Shown here: one piece after another, positions 38,584 through 50,844 of the stretch | How positions within the stretch are numbered: position 1 is the first letter of the stretch | Layout: every line of letters begins with the position of its first letter | Assembly (NCBI GenBank): GCA_963969345.1 | Contig: OZ017770.1 | Coordinates: forward strand, 6,271,246-6,335,245 | Direction: 5' to 3' | Origin: Turbatrix aceti | Taxonomy: Eukaryota; Nematoda; Chromadorea; Rhabditida; Panagrolaimidae | Length of the DNA: 64,000 nucleotides | Notes under the pieces: model-generated | Databases searched by the model: none | What the model saw: only the letters and a program-made list of their open reading frames with translations | What the model was told of the DNA's origin: nothing | Translations under genes and position numbers: made by a program

Positions 38584-40870
38584 ATGGAGGAAAAAATGAC
38601 ATTCAACGGTGTTGTTGAGGGTAAGTTTGTGAGTGTAAAAATATTGCTGAAGTCAGTATTGCATTGTTCAGGATTTTACGGACCTCCGTATACTCAGAAT
38701 GAGCGATTGGATCTTTTGCAAATGTTAAACACGTGTAATCTGAATACGTACATGTACGCTCCAAAAGATGAGCCAAAACATCGTGATCGATGGCGAGATC
38801 TGTACAATGAAGAGGAGTGTGGTGAGCGAAGCACAAAGCTTGATTTTTTTATGTCACGATCACTTTATCTCTATTTCAGCTGAATTCCGTGTCCTGATTC
38901 AGTCTGCGTCGGCCAAAAACGTCATGTTTGTTTACGCTATTTCGCCGGGTATAAACTATAACTACACCAGTGTTGCGGATCGTGAATTGCTCATTGCAAA
39001 ACTTCGGCAAATGGAATCTCTTGGCTGCTACTATTTTGCTCTTCTCTTTGATGACATTCAGCAGAATCTGAGCGAAGAGGAGATGGCTCAGGCGCACTGC
39101 GAAGTCACAAATATCATCCGGGTAATTTTCCCTGGAACTATATTTTTCTGTCCTACGATCTACTGGGGCGACAATCCAGCCAGTTCAAACTACCTGCGTG
39201 TTCTTGGTCAGCAGTTGCCTTCTGATGTTCATGTGATGTGGACTGGACCGAAGGTCGTCTCCCGCTACATCACTACCGACCATCTCAAGTCACTCAGCGA
39301 AGTTATCAAGCGTAAACCCCTCATTTGGGACAACTTATTTGCCAACGATTACGACAAAAAGCGGGTGTATCTCGGCTCGTTTGTTGGTCGTGATTCTGAA
39401 GTTAAGCAACTCACCACGGGTATTCTCATCAATCCGAATTGCCAGTATGGAGCGAATTTCTGTCCGATTCAGACGATGGGAAAGTGGATTAACAACGACA
39501 ATGAAAGTGAGTCACGCGTCCGTCGCCTATGAGATTTTATTACCGACTGTTCGCGTTTTTTAGTGCCGATCAACGACGACGAATTTTATGCCGGTGCTTT
39601 GGATCTGTGGGCTGCTACTCTTGACGCCGATGACGACGCTATGGTAACAGATGTCGTTCCAAAAATTTGCAACTGTTCAATTGACCGCCCTGGTGCTGCA
39701 TACAATAGACGGGCTTCATTGAAACTGTTTTCTGCCTTCTACTACAACCCTTTCTATCTCGAAGAACGCGCCCAACGATACTTTCATTGCCTGAATCGCG
39801 TGCTCAGAGGGCCCTCTGACGACGCACCTTCTTCCGACTGGCAGGATGCCGTGGAATACATCTCAAAGGTATCACTCAAAATTTCCATGCTTTTTCATGA
39901 AGTTGCCACGGCACCCAATCAGCGCATTATGAATGACCTTGGCTCCATCATTAACGAGACTCAAATTTGTTTCGCTATTTTTGATGGCATTGTTCAGTGG
40001 CTCTCCCACGTTTCTGGAGGCGTGAATCTTCCTCGTAGGTTATGCTACCATGTTTCGCTTCTAGTTTTATATTTTTTAGACATTGTTCACGACAAGTGGG
40101 ACGAAGATTTCTGGAACTTTGAAGATCCATGGCAAATTTCCGGTGGAACTCTCGATCTTTTGTACAAATATATTAATCACTCCCCCAGGCTTCGAAAAAT
40201 CCGCTTTGCCGACATTGTAAATGTTTGGGTCAATGAGGTTTTTATGATCGACCACGTCGAAATGGACTACGAAGTCCGAAAAGTCATCTACGAAAGTCTG
40301 CTGTCAGCCGAAGACAAAAATCACTGGTCGACGCCCTACGCTTATGGAAATCAGTAAGTCACCTTGCAATTTTATAACCCCTTAATTGTTAATTTTTTAG
40401 TATCTCAAAACTGGATTTTGGGAATGACTGGAAATCTTTTCCATGCTTCAAAGTGTATCCGTTATACGGAAATAATATTTTACCCTCATACTTCATTGCT
40501 CAGCCAGATGTTTCTTCTCGCGAAAAAGTATCGGTATGACTTTTTATTTCGATTTCAAAGTAAAAAATCTAAATTTCAGACGGTGCTTGACCTTTTTAAC
40601 ATTGCGTTGACAAACGAGGTTTCTGATTTTCTTGCCCGCCATACGGCTTATTTTGAGCTGTATTATGAACGCCAACAATTTCGCCTTCCCATAAGCGGTT
40701 ATCGTGCTCTGCAAGTCGGTCTTACTGCCTTGACGTACCTCAGTGCTACGGGTTGTTTCACGATCGTGCCCTCCGCTAACGTCGAGAAGCTCAATTTTTT
40801 TTCGGATATTGGCTTTGAATCCTTGGAACATGATAACTTTACAATTTTGACATTTAAGCTCTGTGAGTGA
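38584..40870 (+). CDS. oga-1: Protein O-GlcNAcase (GH84)
   Basis: Seven exons (38584-38620, 38672-38821, 38880-39506, 39564-40034, 40080-40353, 40401-40533, 40580-40870) give 660 residues in frame. OGA removes O-GlcNAc from Ser/Thr of nuclear and cytosolic proteins by substrate-assisted catalysis. Present are GVVEGFYGPPYT, NTYMYAPKDEPKHRDRWR, YAISPGI, the catalytic Asp pair in LLFDDIQ (residues 120-121), MWTGPKVVS, PLIWDNLFANDYDKKR and NPNCQY. The C-terminal part ends in a GNAT-like fragment (YLSATGCFTI, then FSDIGFESL), the remnant or short form of the pseudo-acetyltransferase domain; vertebrate OGA is about 916 residues. The start is the nearest ATG; MTFNGVV four codons later is an alternative. 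Confidence 0.93.
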
Positions 40871-41055
40871 TAATGTACATAGAATAAAACAGACGATATA
40901 TGTTTATGTGTACTCTGTGTCGTTCTTGGTGTATTGTCCATCGGATGTCGTATCTCGTTTTTTTTCGGATTGAGTGTTATCAGGCCGCTGATGGCAAAGT
41001 TTTTGCTGCAGAACTGAATTTTTTTATGATTGTTGCAAAACTTGGTATTTTCCAG
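40871..41055 (+). promoter_or_regulatory. Intercistronic region with poly(A) signal and splice acceptor
   Basis: AATAAA at 40883-40888 follows the O-GlcNAcase stop. The next gene's ATG comes immediately after gtattttccag (acceptor at 41054-41055). The 185-bp spacing and this layout fit a nematode operon with spliced-leader addition to the downstream gene. Confidence 0.5.
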
Positions 41056-42522
41056 ATGGTGGCCGAATTAGATGATCGATTAACAGATCCTCTGCCTGAG
41101 GATGTCTCCGAAGGCGCGACCGACGAATCCATCGATGAAGAAGAAGAAGGAGGCGAACTTTCCTTTCAAACCATTCTTGGATTTTCGCTTGGACATGTTT
41201 TCAACGACATGGCAGCCAGCATGTGGTTTACCTATTTTCTGATTTACTTTGAAAAGGTCCTCATGATGCGTAACTGGCGTGCCGGCATGCTCATGCTGAT
41301 CGGTCAGGTCGCCGACGCTGTTTCCACTTCTGCGATCGGATACATAAGTGACAGGCGACTTTTCTTGCCAACTGCGGCCTATCGATATGGGCAGTACATT
41401 CCATGGCACTTTGTTGGCTTTGTCCTTGTCTTCTTCTCGTTTCCGTTTCTCTTTAACCGATGTCTGGTTTGCTTTAATCACAATGAGCTCATCGAAAACC
41501 TCTACTACATTCCCTTCATTGTCGTCTTTCAAATCGGTTGGGCCAGCATGCAGGTGAATCACCTGTCTCTGATCAACCGGCTTACTCCAAGTAAAGTTTA
41601 TCGCAGGACCCTCGTCAACGCAAGACTGGCGGCATCCGTGATCTCCAACCTAATTGTTTACTTCTTGTTACTGTATTTTTTCAGTGGTGATAGAGATTCC
41701 GTGATTCTGCCAACCGATGCCGGGCACTTTCGTTCTCTTGCATTTTTTGTTGTCGGCATAGGATTCGTAGCTACCGTAATTTTTTATGCGTTGACCAAAG
41801 AACCCCTTCTCGATCAGATCACTGTCACCAACGAATCAGATTCCAACAACGCGCGACGACTTTTCAAAACCTCAGATTTTTACTTATGCGGTCTTTTGTA
41901 TCTTTCGGTCAGACTGTACTACAACTTATCCCAGGTCTATTTCCCCATGTACATTACAATGACGCTACAGCTTCCAAAACACTTTCTCTCCATCTCTCCG
42001 TTGATCATTTATATTTCTGGTTTCATTGTTTTCACATTGCTGACGTCCTCACTTGTTCAGAAGCACGTCGCTGATCGATTTATCGTTCTGCTTATCGGCT
42101 GCTTTATTGGATTCATTAACTGCACACTGCTTTACATCCCTCTGCCGTACTGGATTGTATACGCGGAATCAGTTTTCCTCGGCCTGGCCCAATCATTGCT
42201 TTTGTCAACGTCGTTTTCCTTTATTGAGTCGTTTATTCGAAATCAATCTGTCGGTACGGCGTTTGTTTACGGCTGCATGGGATTTGCCGACAAAGTTGTC
42301 AACGGGCTTTTCTATCAAGGAATCGAAATCATAAATCCCAATTGCCAGTGAGTTTAGCTTTTTTTATTTCACTAAATATTTTTTTTTTGTTTTAGCTTTC
42401 TCATCAACGGTGCAAAGTGCTCGGTTTTCTACCGAAATATTTTGGTCTATGTTCCTGGTGGCTGCCTTCTGCTGTTAGTGATCGTCGCGATTTTTTGCAT
42501 TTTTAAACGGAAGTTTATGTAA
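41056..42522 (+). CDS. mfsd12: MFS transporter, MFSD12-like
   Basis: Two exons (41056-42347, 42396-42522) give 472 residues. An acidic N-terminus with an EEEEGGE run precedes about twelve membrane segments. Conserved MFSD12 blocks include SLGHVFNDMAASMWFTYFLI, GQVADAVSTSAIGYISD, WHFVGFVLVFFSFPF and QIGWASMQVNHLSLI. MFSD12 imports cysteine into lysosomes and melanosomes in vertebrates; the family assignment is firm and the substrate is inferred. The tail ends FKRKFM. It lies 185 bp downstream of O-GlcNAcase on the same strand, so the two may be co-transcribed. Confidence 0.9.
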
Positions 42523-42876
42523 AACTTTTGTATTTATTTTTTTACCCCAAAAAAAGTTCGCAATGATATTTATGGTGCAATGATGTTTTTTGGCTGCAAT
42601 AATTTATTTTCAAATTTTTTATTTGTAAAGATGGATAAATTTGTTATAAACGTTATAATCAGAATCAAGGATTCAAACATGCCAGAGAGACAGTTTCGTG
42701 GTCATGGTTTTTACGCGTTTAAATTTTTGATTGATGTGATTTCTTCCGTAATTAATTAGCGTTGTCTTGTTTTTGTTACATAGGCAAAAAAATAATCCAT
42801 TCATTATTTATATTTCAACTTGGCATTTTTTCGGTGACAACTCATAAAATCAAAACAACCTAGTATAAATCAAGAA

Positions 42877-44085
42877 TCAAACGTTATCATTTTTCAAAAT
42901 GCCAAAAGCGAGAATAGCCTTTCTGATATCCGCATCGTTAACACCCCGATGAACGACGGCGCGCAACCGATGTTCATCAAAATGCATAACCAGGACTCCC
43001 TGAGTTTGGATAACCTTAGCAGCTCGTTCCGGATCATCCACGGTAACCAATACCATGTTGGTGATATTTTTGGCATCGGCTACGACATTCGGAATTTTGA
43101 GGGCGTTAATTCCAGATGCCAGTGTCTGAGCGCGACGGTGATCATCAGCGATGACGGTTTCCGCCTGATCGAGAGCAAAGTGAGCAGCAGCCGCTAAGTG
43201 TCCCGCTTGACGCCAGCCACCGCCGAGCATTTTACGGTCAAGGCGAGCTTGTTTGATAAACTCGTGGCTTCCGGCAATGATAGACCCTACAGGAGCTCCC
43301 AAACCCTGTAAAAAAAATTCGCATTACAGAACACACATTTTTTGACAATTTACCTTAGAAAAGCACATTTGAACGCTATCTGCCTGCTTTACCAGATCAC
43401 CGACCTTGCAGCCCTGTGACAAAGCCGCGTTAAAGATACGTGCTCCATCGACGTGAATTTTGATCCCGTTGCCAGCGATCTGCCTGACCTGTCGCATGTA
43501 ATCCAGGGTCAAAGGCTTTCCACCAGAGAAGTTGTGCGTGTTCTCCAGACATATGACTTTTGTTTCAACGCGATGGCCGTCGCCGTGTGTTATTGCCTGT
43601 TTCACCAGATCCAACGGCAGTGTGCCATCGTTGTTGACGGGAACGGTGACTGCAGAGACGCCGGCTACCCTTGCATAGCCTCCCAGCTCCCATCGTTGGA
43701 TATGTGACTGCAGCTATCTTTTGAACCCAGAAAAAAAAATAAAACAAACTTACCGTCTGTCCAACAATTATTTCGCCTCTTCCTTTTGTGTGTGCCATGA
43801 TGCTTAGCAAGTTGCCCATAGTTCCCGTGACCACGAAGAGTGCTGCTTCTTTGTCAAACAGCTCAGCACACCGTTTTTCGAGGGAGTTGATCGAGGGATC
43901 CTCGTTGTAGACATCATCGCCGACGACTGCCTCGGCCATGACCTTTCTCATGCCCGCGCAGGCTCTGAATCGCCATTTTCGTTCTATTTTAACTCTCGGG
44001 GAGGGAAAACTTACTTCGTGACCGTGTCCGAGCGGAGGTCGACATATTCTTCCGAATTTTCGACGCCGACGTTGTCAGTATACAT
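42877..44085 (-). CDS. L-threonine aldolase (PLP-dependent)
   Basis: Four exons (44085-44015, 43964-43754, 43707-43354, 43305-42877) give 354 residues in frame. The enzyme splits threonine or allo-threonine to glycine and acetaldehyde. Key segments are VDLRSDTVTKACAGMRKVM, GDDVYNEDPSI, LENTHNFSGGKPLTLDY, HVDGARIFNAA with the PLP-contacting Asp, and MCFSKGLGAPVGS, whose Lys (about residue 212) forms the Schiff base. Length and gene layout are complete. It is convergent with the MFSD12-like gene. Confidence 0.95.
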
Positions 44086-44661
44086 TTTCCTTGGCAGCAG
44101 CGACGCTTGATGATTTGAAACCAATACTATCGGCCGTGAAACGCGAAATAAGAAGGCGGGCAGCTTGGGGCGGAACATTTAAACAGTCTACAAAGTATTT
44201 ATCAGTCAGTCAGTCTTTGGACTACTCACGATGTCAATGTATATCAAGTCTGCACGGACCTGCCTAAATCAACCATGACCACTTTTATGACGCAAGTTGC
44301 AAGTGATTGAAGGTAACCACTGCACTTTTCCCCATGTAAAAACCCTTCGGATATTGCAAGCCATTTGTGTTCATCAAGACAACCCCAATTTCTTTTCGAC
44401 AGCTTTATCGGCATGCACACACAATGACACAAAAAAAACATCAAAAAGCAAGAGCGGCGATCCAGTTAGAATACCAGATTCTATCCGGCCACTGTTGCTG
44501 AAACCAAAACGAAAAAGAACAATGTGTGTTGATGGACAGATAAATTAGATACATGGTGGTGCGGTAAAGCATAATCATTGAATAGAGCAAAGGAGAAATG
44601 GAAAAAAATGAGAAATGGAAGTCAAATCTGACAATGGAGAAATGGGGATGATTCCGGCAAC
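44086..44661. other. Intergenic, no gene seen
   Basis: Contains the threonine aldolase 5' region and the HMG gene 3' UTR. No other coding sequence is supported. Confidence 0.5.
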
Positions 44662-46108
44662 TTATTTGTTGCGGTATATCGTGATCTCGCGTTCGTACCG
44701 CTTCTTGTCTTCTTCGGCAAGCTTCTCCCACTTGGATTTGTCGGAGAGTTTGCCCCATTCGACGCCGGCGGCCTTGGCAACATCAGCGACACCCATGCCG
44801 GGCTTCTTCAGACGTTCACGGTTTTCGGTCATCCAGAAGAAGAAAGCGGACATGGCACGCTTCGGGGCGTTGGGGTCCTTGCGCTTGGTGACCTTTCCAC
44901 TTTTCGTCTAAAATGGTGTTTGATTATTTCGTGTCTCTTCACAGCAATGCGCGGCTGCAGGCGAGTTTTCTGTTGTCGCATTTGTTCGCGAGCGCGACAA
45001 CGCACAATTTTTTTTATTCATTTTGGCGCCATTTTTCAGTATCTTGGCGAAACCCCAATTGACAGCATGAAACTGTAATACTTGTTTTTGTCTCTTCGAA
45101 GCTTCTTCTTTTTATCGCATTCCTTATAGACGCAAGTGACGGCTAGCTTTGGCTTTTTTTCTTGCCCCCTTATTCATTTTGCACTGCCTGCACTAAAGCG
45201 AAAGCCAGTGTATGCAATACAAAGAAAATGACATAGTCGCTGGTGCGGCTCAGTGGAAATGCAAGCAAATGCATCGGGCGATGCTCTACGAAAAAGAGGG
45301 AAGCAAAGCAGCGGGCGCTGGCTTGCTTGCCTGTTATTCCGTCCGTTGTCGCTGTGCAATGGTCGCTATCGTGTGGTCGCGTCCGCCCTGACTGGCAAGT
45401 CATACGAAGGGAGAATGCTGTTGTCGCAAGCGATGCTGTGGTGCGGGCGAGAGCGAGTAGGGGAGAGAACGCAGAAAGAGTGCAGGGAAAGCGTTTGCGA
45501 GTAGGAAAACGATGAACACAACTAAGGCGAGGCTGCGACAACGCGCGTTTTGCATTGAAGGTTCGAATCGGAGGTAGCGAGTCCGCACTAAAGCAGCAAA
45601 AACACGAGGGGCAGAGGAAAAACAGCGGGAAAGCAGGACAACCAACGCAACTTGCAGCGAGCACTATGTTTTTGTCAGCTTTTACCCCCCAAAATGCAGG
45701 AAAAAAATTACCCGAATTTTACAAAATTTGCGTTAAAATCGTTTGTGACCGTCCGTGAATGACCGCATTCGGTGAGATACCAGAAAATCATGTGCACGCT
45801 CGCAGCAGCGAGAAGCCCTCAAATTTAGTCATTTGACCAAACATTTGAATACAAAGCAAAAAAATGCTCTCTACTGTTATCCGGATTTGGATGCGTCATT
45901 TGTCTATTTTTTATCGCCAGGATATCAATGAAAAAAACAACGAAAACCTTGCGTTTTCTGTGAACGCCTAATTCCACTCAGCAAGTTTTGCATCGCGGGC
46001 TGACTTTTCAGCGACAACTAAGCGGTACCCCGCGTGCACTACGTGCTCGTATATTTTGTTTTGTATTTCTGAAATAAAATAGTGAAAAAAACTTACTTGT
46101 TTGGCCAT
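44662..46108 (-). CDS. Small HMG-box protein (85 aa)
   Basis: A 4-codon first exon (46108-46097, MAKQ, donor gtaagt) is joined across a 1.19-kb intron to 44907-44662. This yields an 85-residue protein that is almost only one HMG box. After TKSGKVTKRKDPNAPKRAMS come SAFFFWMTENRERLKKPG, the helix VADVAKAAGVEWGKLSDKSK and KKRYEREITIYRNK. This is the HMGB/SSRP1-like, non-sequence-specific DNA-bending class. The second exon is certain; the first is inferred because it gives an ATG in phase and a natural basic N-terminus. The same ATG also opens a separate 48-codon frame (to 45968, LAEWN at the end) if the gtaagt is read through. Confidence 0.8.
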
Positions 46109-47477
46109 TATATTGGAGATTTGAGTTGTTTTAGACGAAAATATTAGAAACCAACACTCACAAAACAATGTTCGGGAGCTCTGTGTGGAAGGCAAAGAGA
46201 GCACTCGCTTGTGACTGAAGGAAGGGGAAAGAGGAGAAGGGAGAGGACGTTCAGTGAACCACCACAGCCAGCACTGCAGTAGAAAAGACCGCCCTTGCAA
46301 AATGCGCGCGCGCGCCCTGCGCACACTCTAACCATAGCGTTGTGGTGATGTTTTTCTACCTTCTTTTGACCATTTTAGTTCCATGATCGTTTGTTTCGAC
46401 GGACGATGCGTACTGCCAACTGGGATACTTTTCGCTCAATTTTTGGCACAAATGCAAATAGAGGTACGAAACAGACCAAGCAAAAGCAAGTGCGTATTTT
46501 CGGTAAAAGCCATTGTAGGGTAGTCGTTCATGATTTTTAAAGATTTGCAAAAGCAGACAGCAATTATGACACCCAATGCTTCTGCTCTACCTGTACATCG
46601 CAAAAAATAGCAGGTGACTCTATGATGAACGCTGTTTTGGTGGTCAATGAGTAATACGGGTCACCAGACGTTTGACAATGCAGTGTGACGTATCATCTGA
46701 TTTTTTCACATAAACATATTTGTAAAGAATGCAAATATTTTATTTTTGGCTTAAATTGAAGCGTATATCCTTCAATGCATGAGCTATGTAAAATACATAT
46801 GAACATGATTAAAAAAATTTGACATGTGTTAAAATCAAAGAATCATGCCTGAGCGTTTTAAAAATATATTATACAAACTGTTTATTACATTAACATGATT
46901 TTGAGAAACATTCATTATGGCATATCTTTGTATATTCTTGCGAGCTAAAAATAATGGGCCACCGAAAATTCCAAAAACACTAAATTCAATATTCTGCGGG
47001 CAGTCGATCAGCGTCCGTAGCCCAACTCGGCTTTAATGTTAGCTTTGTTTTAACATATTAATTGCCAAATGAGTAAATTTGACAGCAGACAGAAAAAAAT
47101 ATATTTTCATCGGACCGGCCGACATGTGACTGACACAAATTTTTAAGCGCACGTGGTGCTCACCAGATATTTTTATTATTTCTGTGAAAATCATAAAAAC
47201 TGTAATTATATCGGTGTTTTGTATACTCAACATTTGTTTGAGAAAAATAAACAGTGTATAAAATGTATTCACCTGGCTAAAAAAGCGACATCGCAAAGCC
47301 TGGGTTTTATATTGCGAATTTTCGCGCAACTTGGCGCAGCGTACCAAATGATTATTTCACCGGGCAGCACCAAACGCATGTGACTTTATATATATTTGTG
47401 TCCGCCGTGGTACATTGATTGCCGAGTGCTAACATCTATCGTGTATTCACTACCCTGTACATTTTGTAGCATTAGTA
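46109..47477. other. 1.4-kb A/T-rich intergenic region
   Basis: Lies between the HMG gene and the WIPI gene, so both promoters should be here. A pyrimidine/GA-rich patch lies near 46190-46260. No coding sequence supported. Confidence 0.45.
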
Positions 47478-48807
47478 ATGTCTCATCCAGCGGTTATTCG
47501 ACATGTCAGCTTCAACCAACATTATGGTATGGTTTTATCACAATCACAACTGGTGTTTTTATGTTGATGAAATCCGTCTTTCAGATTGTTTTGCTCTCGG
47601 GACCGAAGAAGGTATCCGGATTTTCAACACAGATCCGCTCGTGGAGATGATTCATTTGAGTAAGTTATGATACGGAAAGTCTCACGCATACGAACTGGAT
47701 TTGTTTAGAATCCGAAGAAGTTGGCAGTGTGCGATACGTTTCTCTTCTCAACCGGTCGAATTACGTTGCGATGGTTTCGGGTCCACCGCGTGCCAAGTTC
47801 GGTTCAAACGTGGTTATGATTTACGATACAAAGCTTCGAGAATTCATCGCTGAGATCACAATAACGGGCAAAATCAATGGCATTACGATGACGCCGCTCC
47901 GCTTGATTGTCTTGGAGCAAAAGTGTCTTCATATCTTCAACATGGATAAGTTCACTTTTATTAAAAGTGAATACACCGGCCTTAACGAATACGGATTGGT
48001 TGCTTTGAGTCCTGATCCACGCATGGAATATCTCGTGTATCCAGGTACAAATACCGGATCTATCATGGTTTGTTTGTTTGTTGGACGGAATTGTGATAGA
48101 TAAATATTTTTTATCAAAATTTTTAGATTGTCAACATCCAAGACGTAAGCCCAACCCGGTCCCTGGCACCTAACTCTATCAAAGCCCATGACTCAACCGT
48201 TGCTAGGATAGCGATCAACAATCAGGCAACTCGTGTGGCCACCGGTTCGATCAAGGGTACACTCATTCGCATTTTTGACACCAGAACGCGGGATCACGTT
48301 GTCACATTCCGACGAGGATTGGAAAGCGTCATGTTGCACAGGTGAGCTTGTTTTCGAGCTGCGAACTCGTTCTGAAGTGTATTTGTTTTCAGCATGCGAT
48401 TTTCGTTCAACTCCAGCTTTTTGGCTGTTTCCAGCGATGCCGGGACTGTGCATGTCTTTTCTCTGGACAGCAAAGGACACACTCACAATGCCGTGAATAA
48501 ACTGTAGGTTTTTAACGTTTTTTAGATTTTATTTATTATTTTTTTGTTCAGGTTTGACAAAATTGCGGGTGAAGAACGACGCAGTATGATTCAATTTTCA
48601 CTGCCTACTGGCAGTCAAGCAGTGGAATGCGCTTTCATTGATAACTCGGTCTCGTCGGGCACTCCGGGAGGACTCAGCCAGGATATCGTGACTGTTGGCT
48701 ACGATGGTCAGTACTATCGTTTTTCGTCGAGTAATCCTCATACCGCAAGTCAACCCCAACGATTTGAGCTTCTCACCGAAGTAAACACCGATTTCTGGAC
48801 CGTTTAA
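47478..48807 (+). CDS. WIPI/PROPPIN beta-propeller (WDR45/WDR45B type)
   Basis: Six exons (47478-47526, 47585-47659, 47709-48067, 48127-48341, 48393-48503, 48552-48807) give 354 residues in frame. PROPPINs bind PI3P and PI(3,5)P2 on autophagosome precursors. The phosphoinositide-binding motif FRRG is present in DHVVTFRRGLESV (about residue 222), between blades 5 and 6. Other family blocks are FNQHYDCFALGTEEGIRIFN at the start, VEMIHLKSEEVGSVRY, and SDAGTVHVFSL. The size fits WDR45 (360) and WDR45B (344); in C. elegans terms the likely orthologue is EPG-6, though ATG-18 is not excluded. Confidence 0.92.
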
Positions 48808-49049
48808 CAACTTTTCCAAGTGCTCTTTCTTTGTCGCCGTCAAATCAACATGGCCTTTATTCTTTCTTGTCACTGACATTACATATAAAGATTTTTTGTT
48901 CGTGATGTAAAATCCGTTGTCAGTTGCATGGTATCCGTGTCCATTTTTTTATCTCATTGCCTTGTCAAATGAATTGTACATTTTTTATACACCATGAAGT
49001 TTTATTTTAGTTGCAAGGTTATCAGTTGGGTTGTTGAGTGGGACAGAGG
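48808..49049 (+). promoter_or_regulatory. Intercistronic region before MRI1
   Basis: Only 242 bp separate the WIPI stop from the MRI1 ATG. A strong acceptor gttttattttag ends at 49010, 39 nt before the ATG, as expected for trans-splicing. I see no canonical AATAAA. Confidence 0.4.
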
Positions 49050-50287
49050 ATGACTGCTTCCAAGCCAGCAGGCGTTGTGGTCAATTTTGACGAATCTGTC
49101 CATAAATGGGAGTCTATCGTAAATCAGAAAAGAACGGTTTACTCTTTGAAGTATGATCACGAAAAGAAAAAGCTCGAGGTTTGTTAAAACAGTTTTTTTT
49201 GGTTTGCAAACCGTTGTTTTCAGATCCTGGATCAACTACTTCTTCCCCACAAAACCGAGTATAAGCCAGTTGAATCAATCAGCGATGCTTATTCTGTTAT
49301 TAAGAATATGCAGGTTCGCGGAGCTCCGCTGATTGCTACGGTGGCTACGCTTGCCATCGGCATTCAACTTGATACCAGCAAAGCCGAAGTTTTACCGTAC
49401 AACGAGGTGGTGACATTGATTGAGCAGTATTCAGAAAAACTGTTGTCGTCTCGGCCTACTGCCGTCAATCTTCGTAACGCCCTGGATGCGATCCGGGATC
49501 TTGTTTTGAAAGATCAGCGCGAAGAAATCAAAGTTGCTGGCCGCTTGACTCGAAGGTGAGCGTGTTTATAAACAACTGCGTGAGTCAGTGTAGTTTTTTT
49601 AGCATCCAATCGGCAGTGTATCAGTGGTATCTTGATGAAACAGCGGAAAATGACAGATTACTTAGAAACGCAACCATCTGTGTCGAGGGAAACAAAGCGG
49701 AAGGCAAACTAACGGTTATGACCATCTGCAATACTGGTTCCTGCGCTACGAGTTCTCAGGGCACAGCTCTGGGCGTCATTCGTCAGCTGTACCTCCGAAA
49801 CAAGCTGGAGTTGGCTATCGTGCTTGAAACGAGGCCGTACAATCAGGGATCGCGTCTGACGGCATACGAGTTGCTCACTGAAAATGTACCCTTTGTCCTG
49901 ATCAGCGACAGCATGGCAGCGGCCGCGATGAAAAAGTACACGGTAGACGCCGTGCTCGTTGGCGCTGACCAGGTGGCTCTGAACGGGGACACAGCCAATA
50001 AAATCGGCACTTACATGTTGGCTGTTCTGTCAAATTTCCATCGTGTGCCATTCTACGTCGTTACCCCCGTCACCTCGATCAATCGTCACCGCAGCAACGG
50101 CGACAGCATCGAAATCGAGGAACGACCGCCCGCCGAATTGATCACCCTTAACGAGCGGTTAATTGCGCCTGAAAATACGCCTGTCTGGAACCCTGCGTTC
50201 GATGTCACACCTGGAAGCCTGATTACAGGCGTCCTCACTGACCTGGGAAATGCTGAACCCAGCAAAGTCGCATCGCTGTTTGAGTAA
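49050..50287 (+). CDS. mri1: Methylthioribose-1-phosphate isomerase
   Basis: Three exons (49050-49178, 49224-49555, 49603-50287) give 381 residues. The enzyme converts 5-methylthioribose-1-phosphate to the ribulose form in methionine salvage. It shows MQVRGAPLIATVATLAIG, the catalytic-Cys segment TICNTGSCATSSQGTALGV (Cys near residue 196), ETRPYNQGSRLTAYEL, and VGADQVALNGDTANKIGTY with the catalytic Asp. The C-terminus has NPAFDVTPGSLITGVLTD. An AATAAA lies at 50328-50333. Confidence 0.95.
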
Positions 50288-50333
50288 ATTGTGTTGTTTT
50301 TACTTAGTTGCCGTCCAAATCATCGTTAATAAA

Positions 50334-50844
50334 TAGTTTGGTTTTCTACCTCGATGAATCAAGGTGACAGGGATGGTCCAGATCCGATCTGGAGTAAGGC
50401 GGTCAAGATCGGCGAACTTTTTTGTATGGTGCACATTATTTGGTCGCTTTCGGAGGAACTCTTGCTGTGCCGGTGTCTCCATCGGCCTTTACGAGTACGA
50501 CCGGGGGTGACTCAAGGACATTCATCCTCCATGCGTTGTTGCCTGCCTGACCAGAAAACCGCGCAGTATGCCCCCACTTGTCTCATGACTATAACGCCGC
50601 AGAAATTTCAAGTCATCCGCGTTTTTGTTATTGATTGAAACTTGTTTTTTTTTGCACAATGTTGAGTATCGCGCGGCCTACAAATTATATAGCACTCACA
50701 TCAGGACCTACCTTTTTGTCCCCCAACCCAATGAAAAGACATTGTGGTTGAATTAAAGTTGCTGAGGTGCTTTATTCCAAGTTTTTGACACTTGATTACC
50801 CAGAAATACATGAAATGCTGAGGTTGAGTGATTACAGAAGGATA
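50334..50844. other. Intergenic between MRI1 and claudin-like gene
   Basis: No convincing gene. A splice acceptor (gattacag, ending 50837) lies 8 nt before the claudin-like ATG. Confidence 0.4.

Noticed and set aside
45555..45580. ggttcgaatc as a tRNA T-arm
   Set aside because: Flanking bases do not pair and no A box lies at the right distance.
45170..45664. 164-codon minus-strand frame
   Set aside because: Low-complexity Cys/Phe/Ser/Ala-rich translation inside the HMG intron; no domain or signal.
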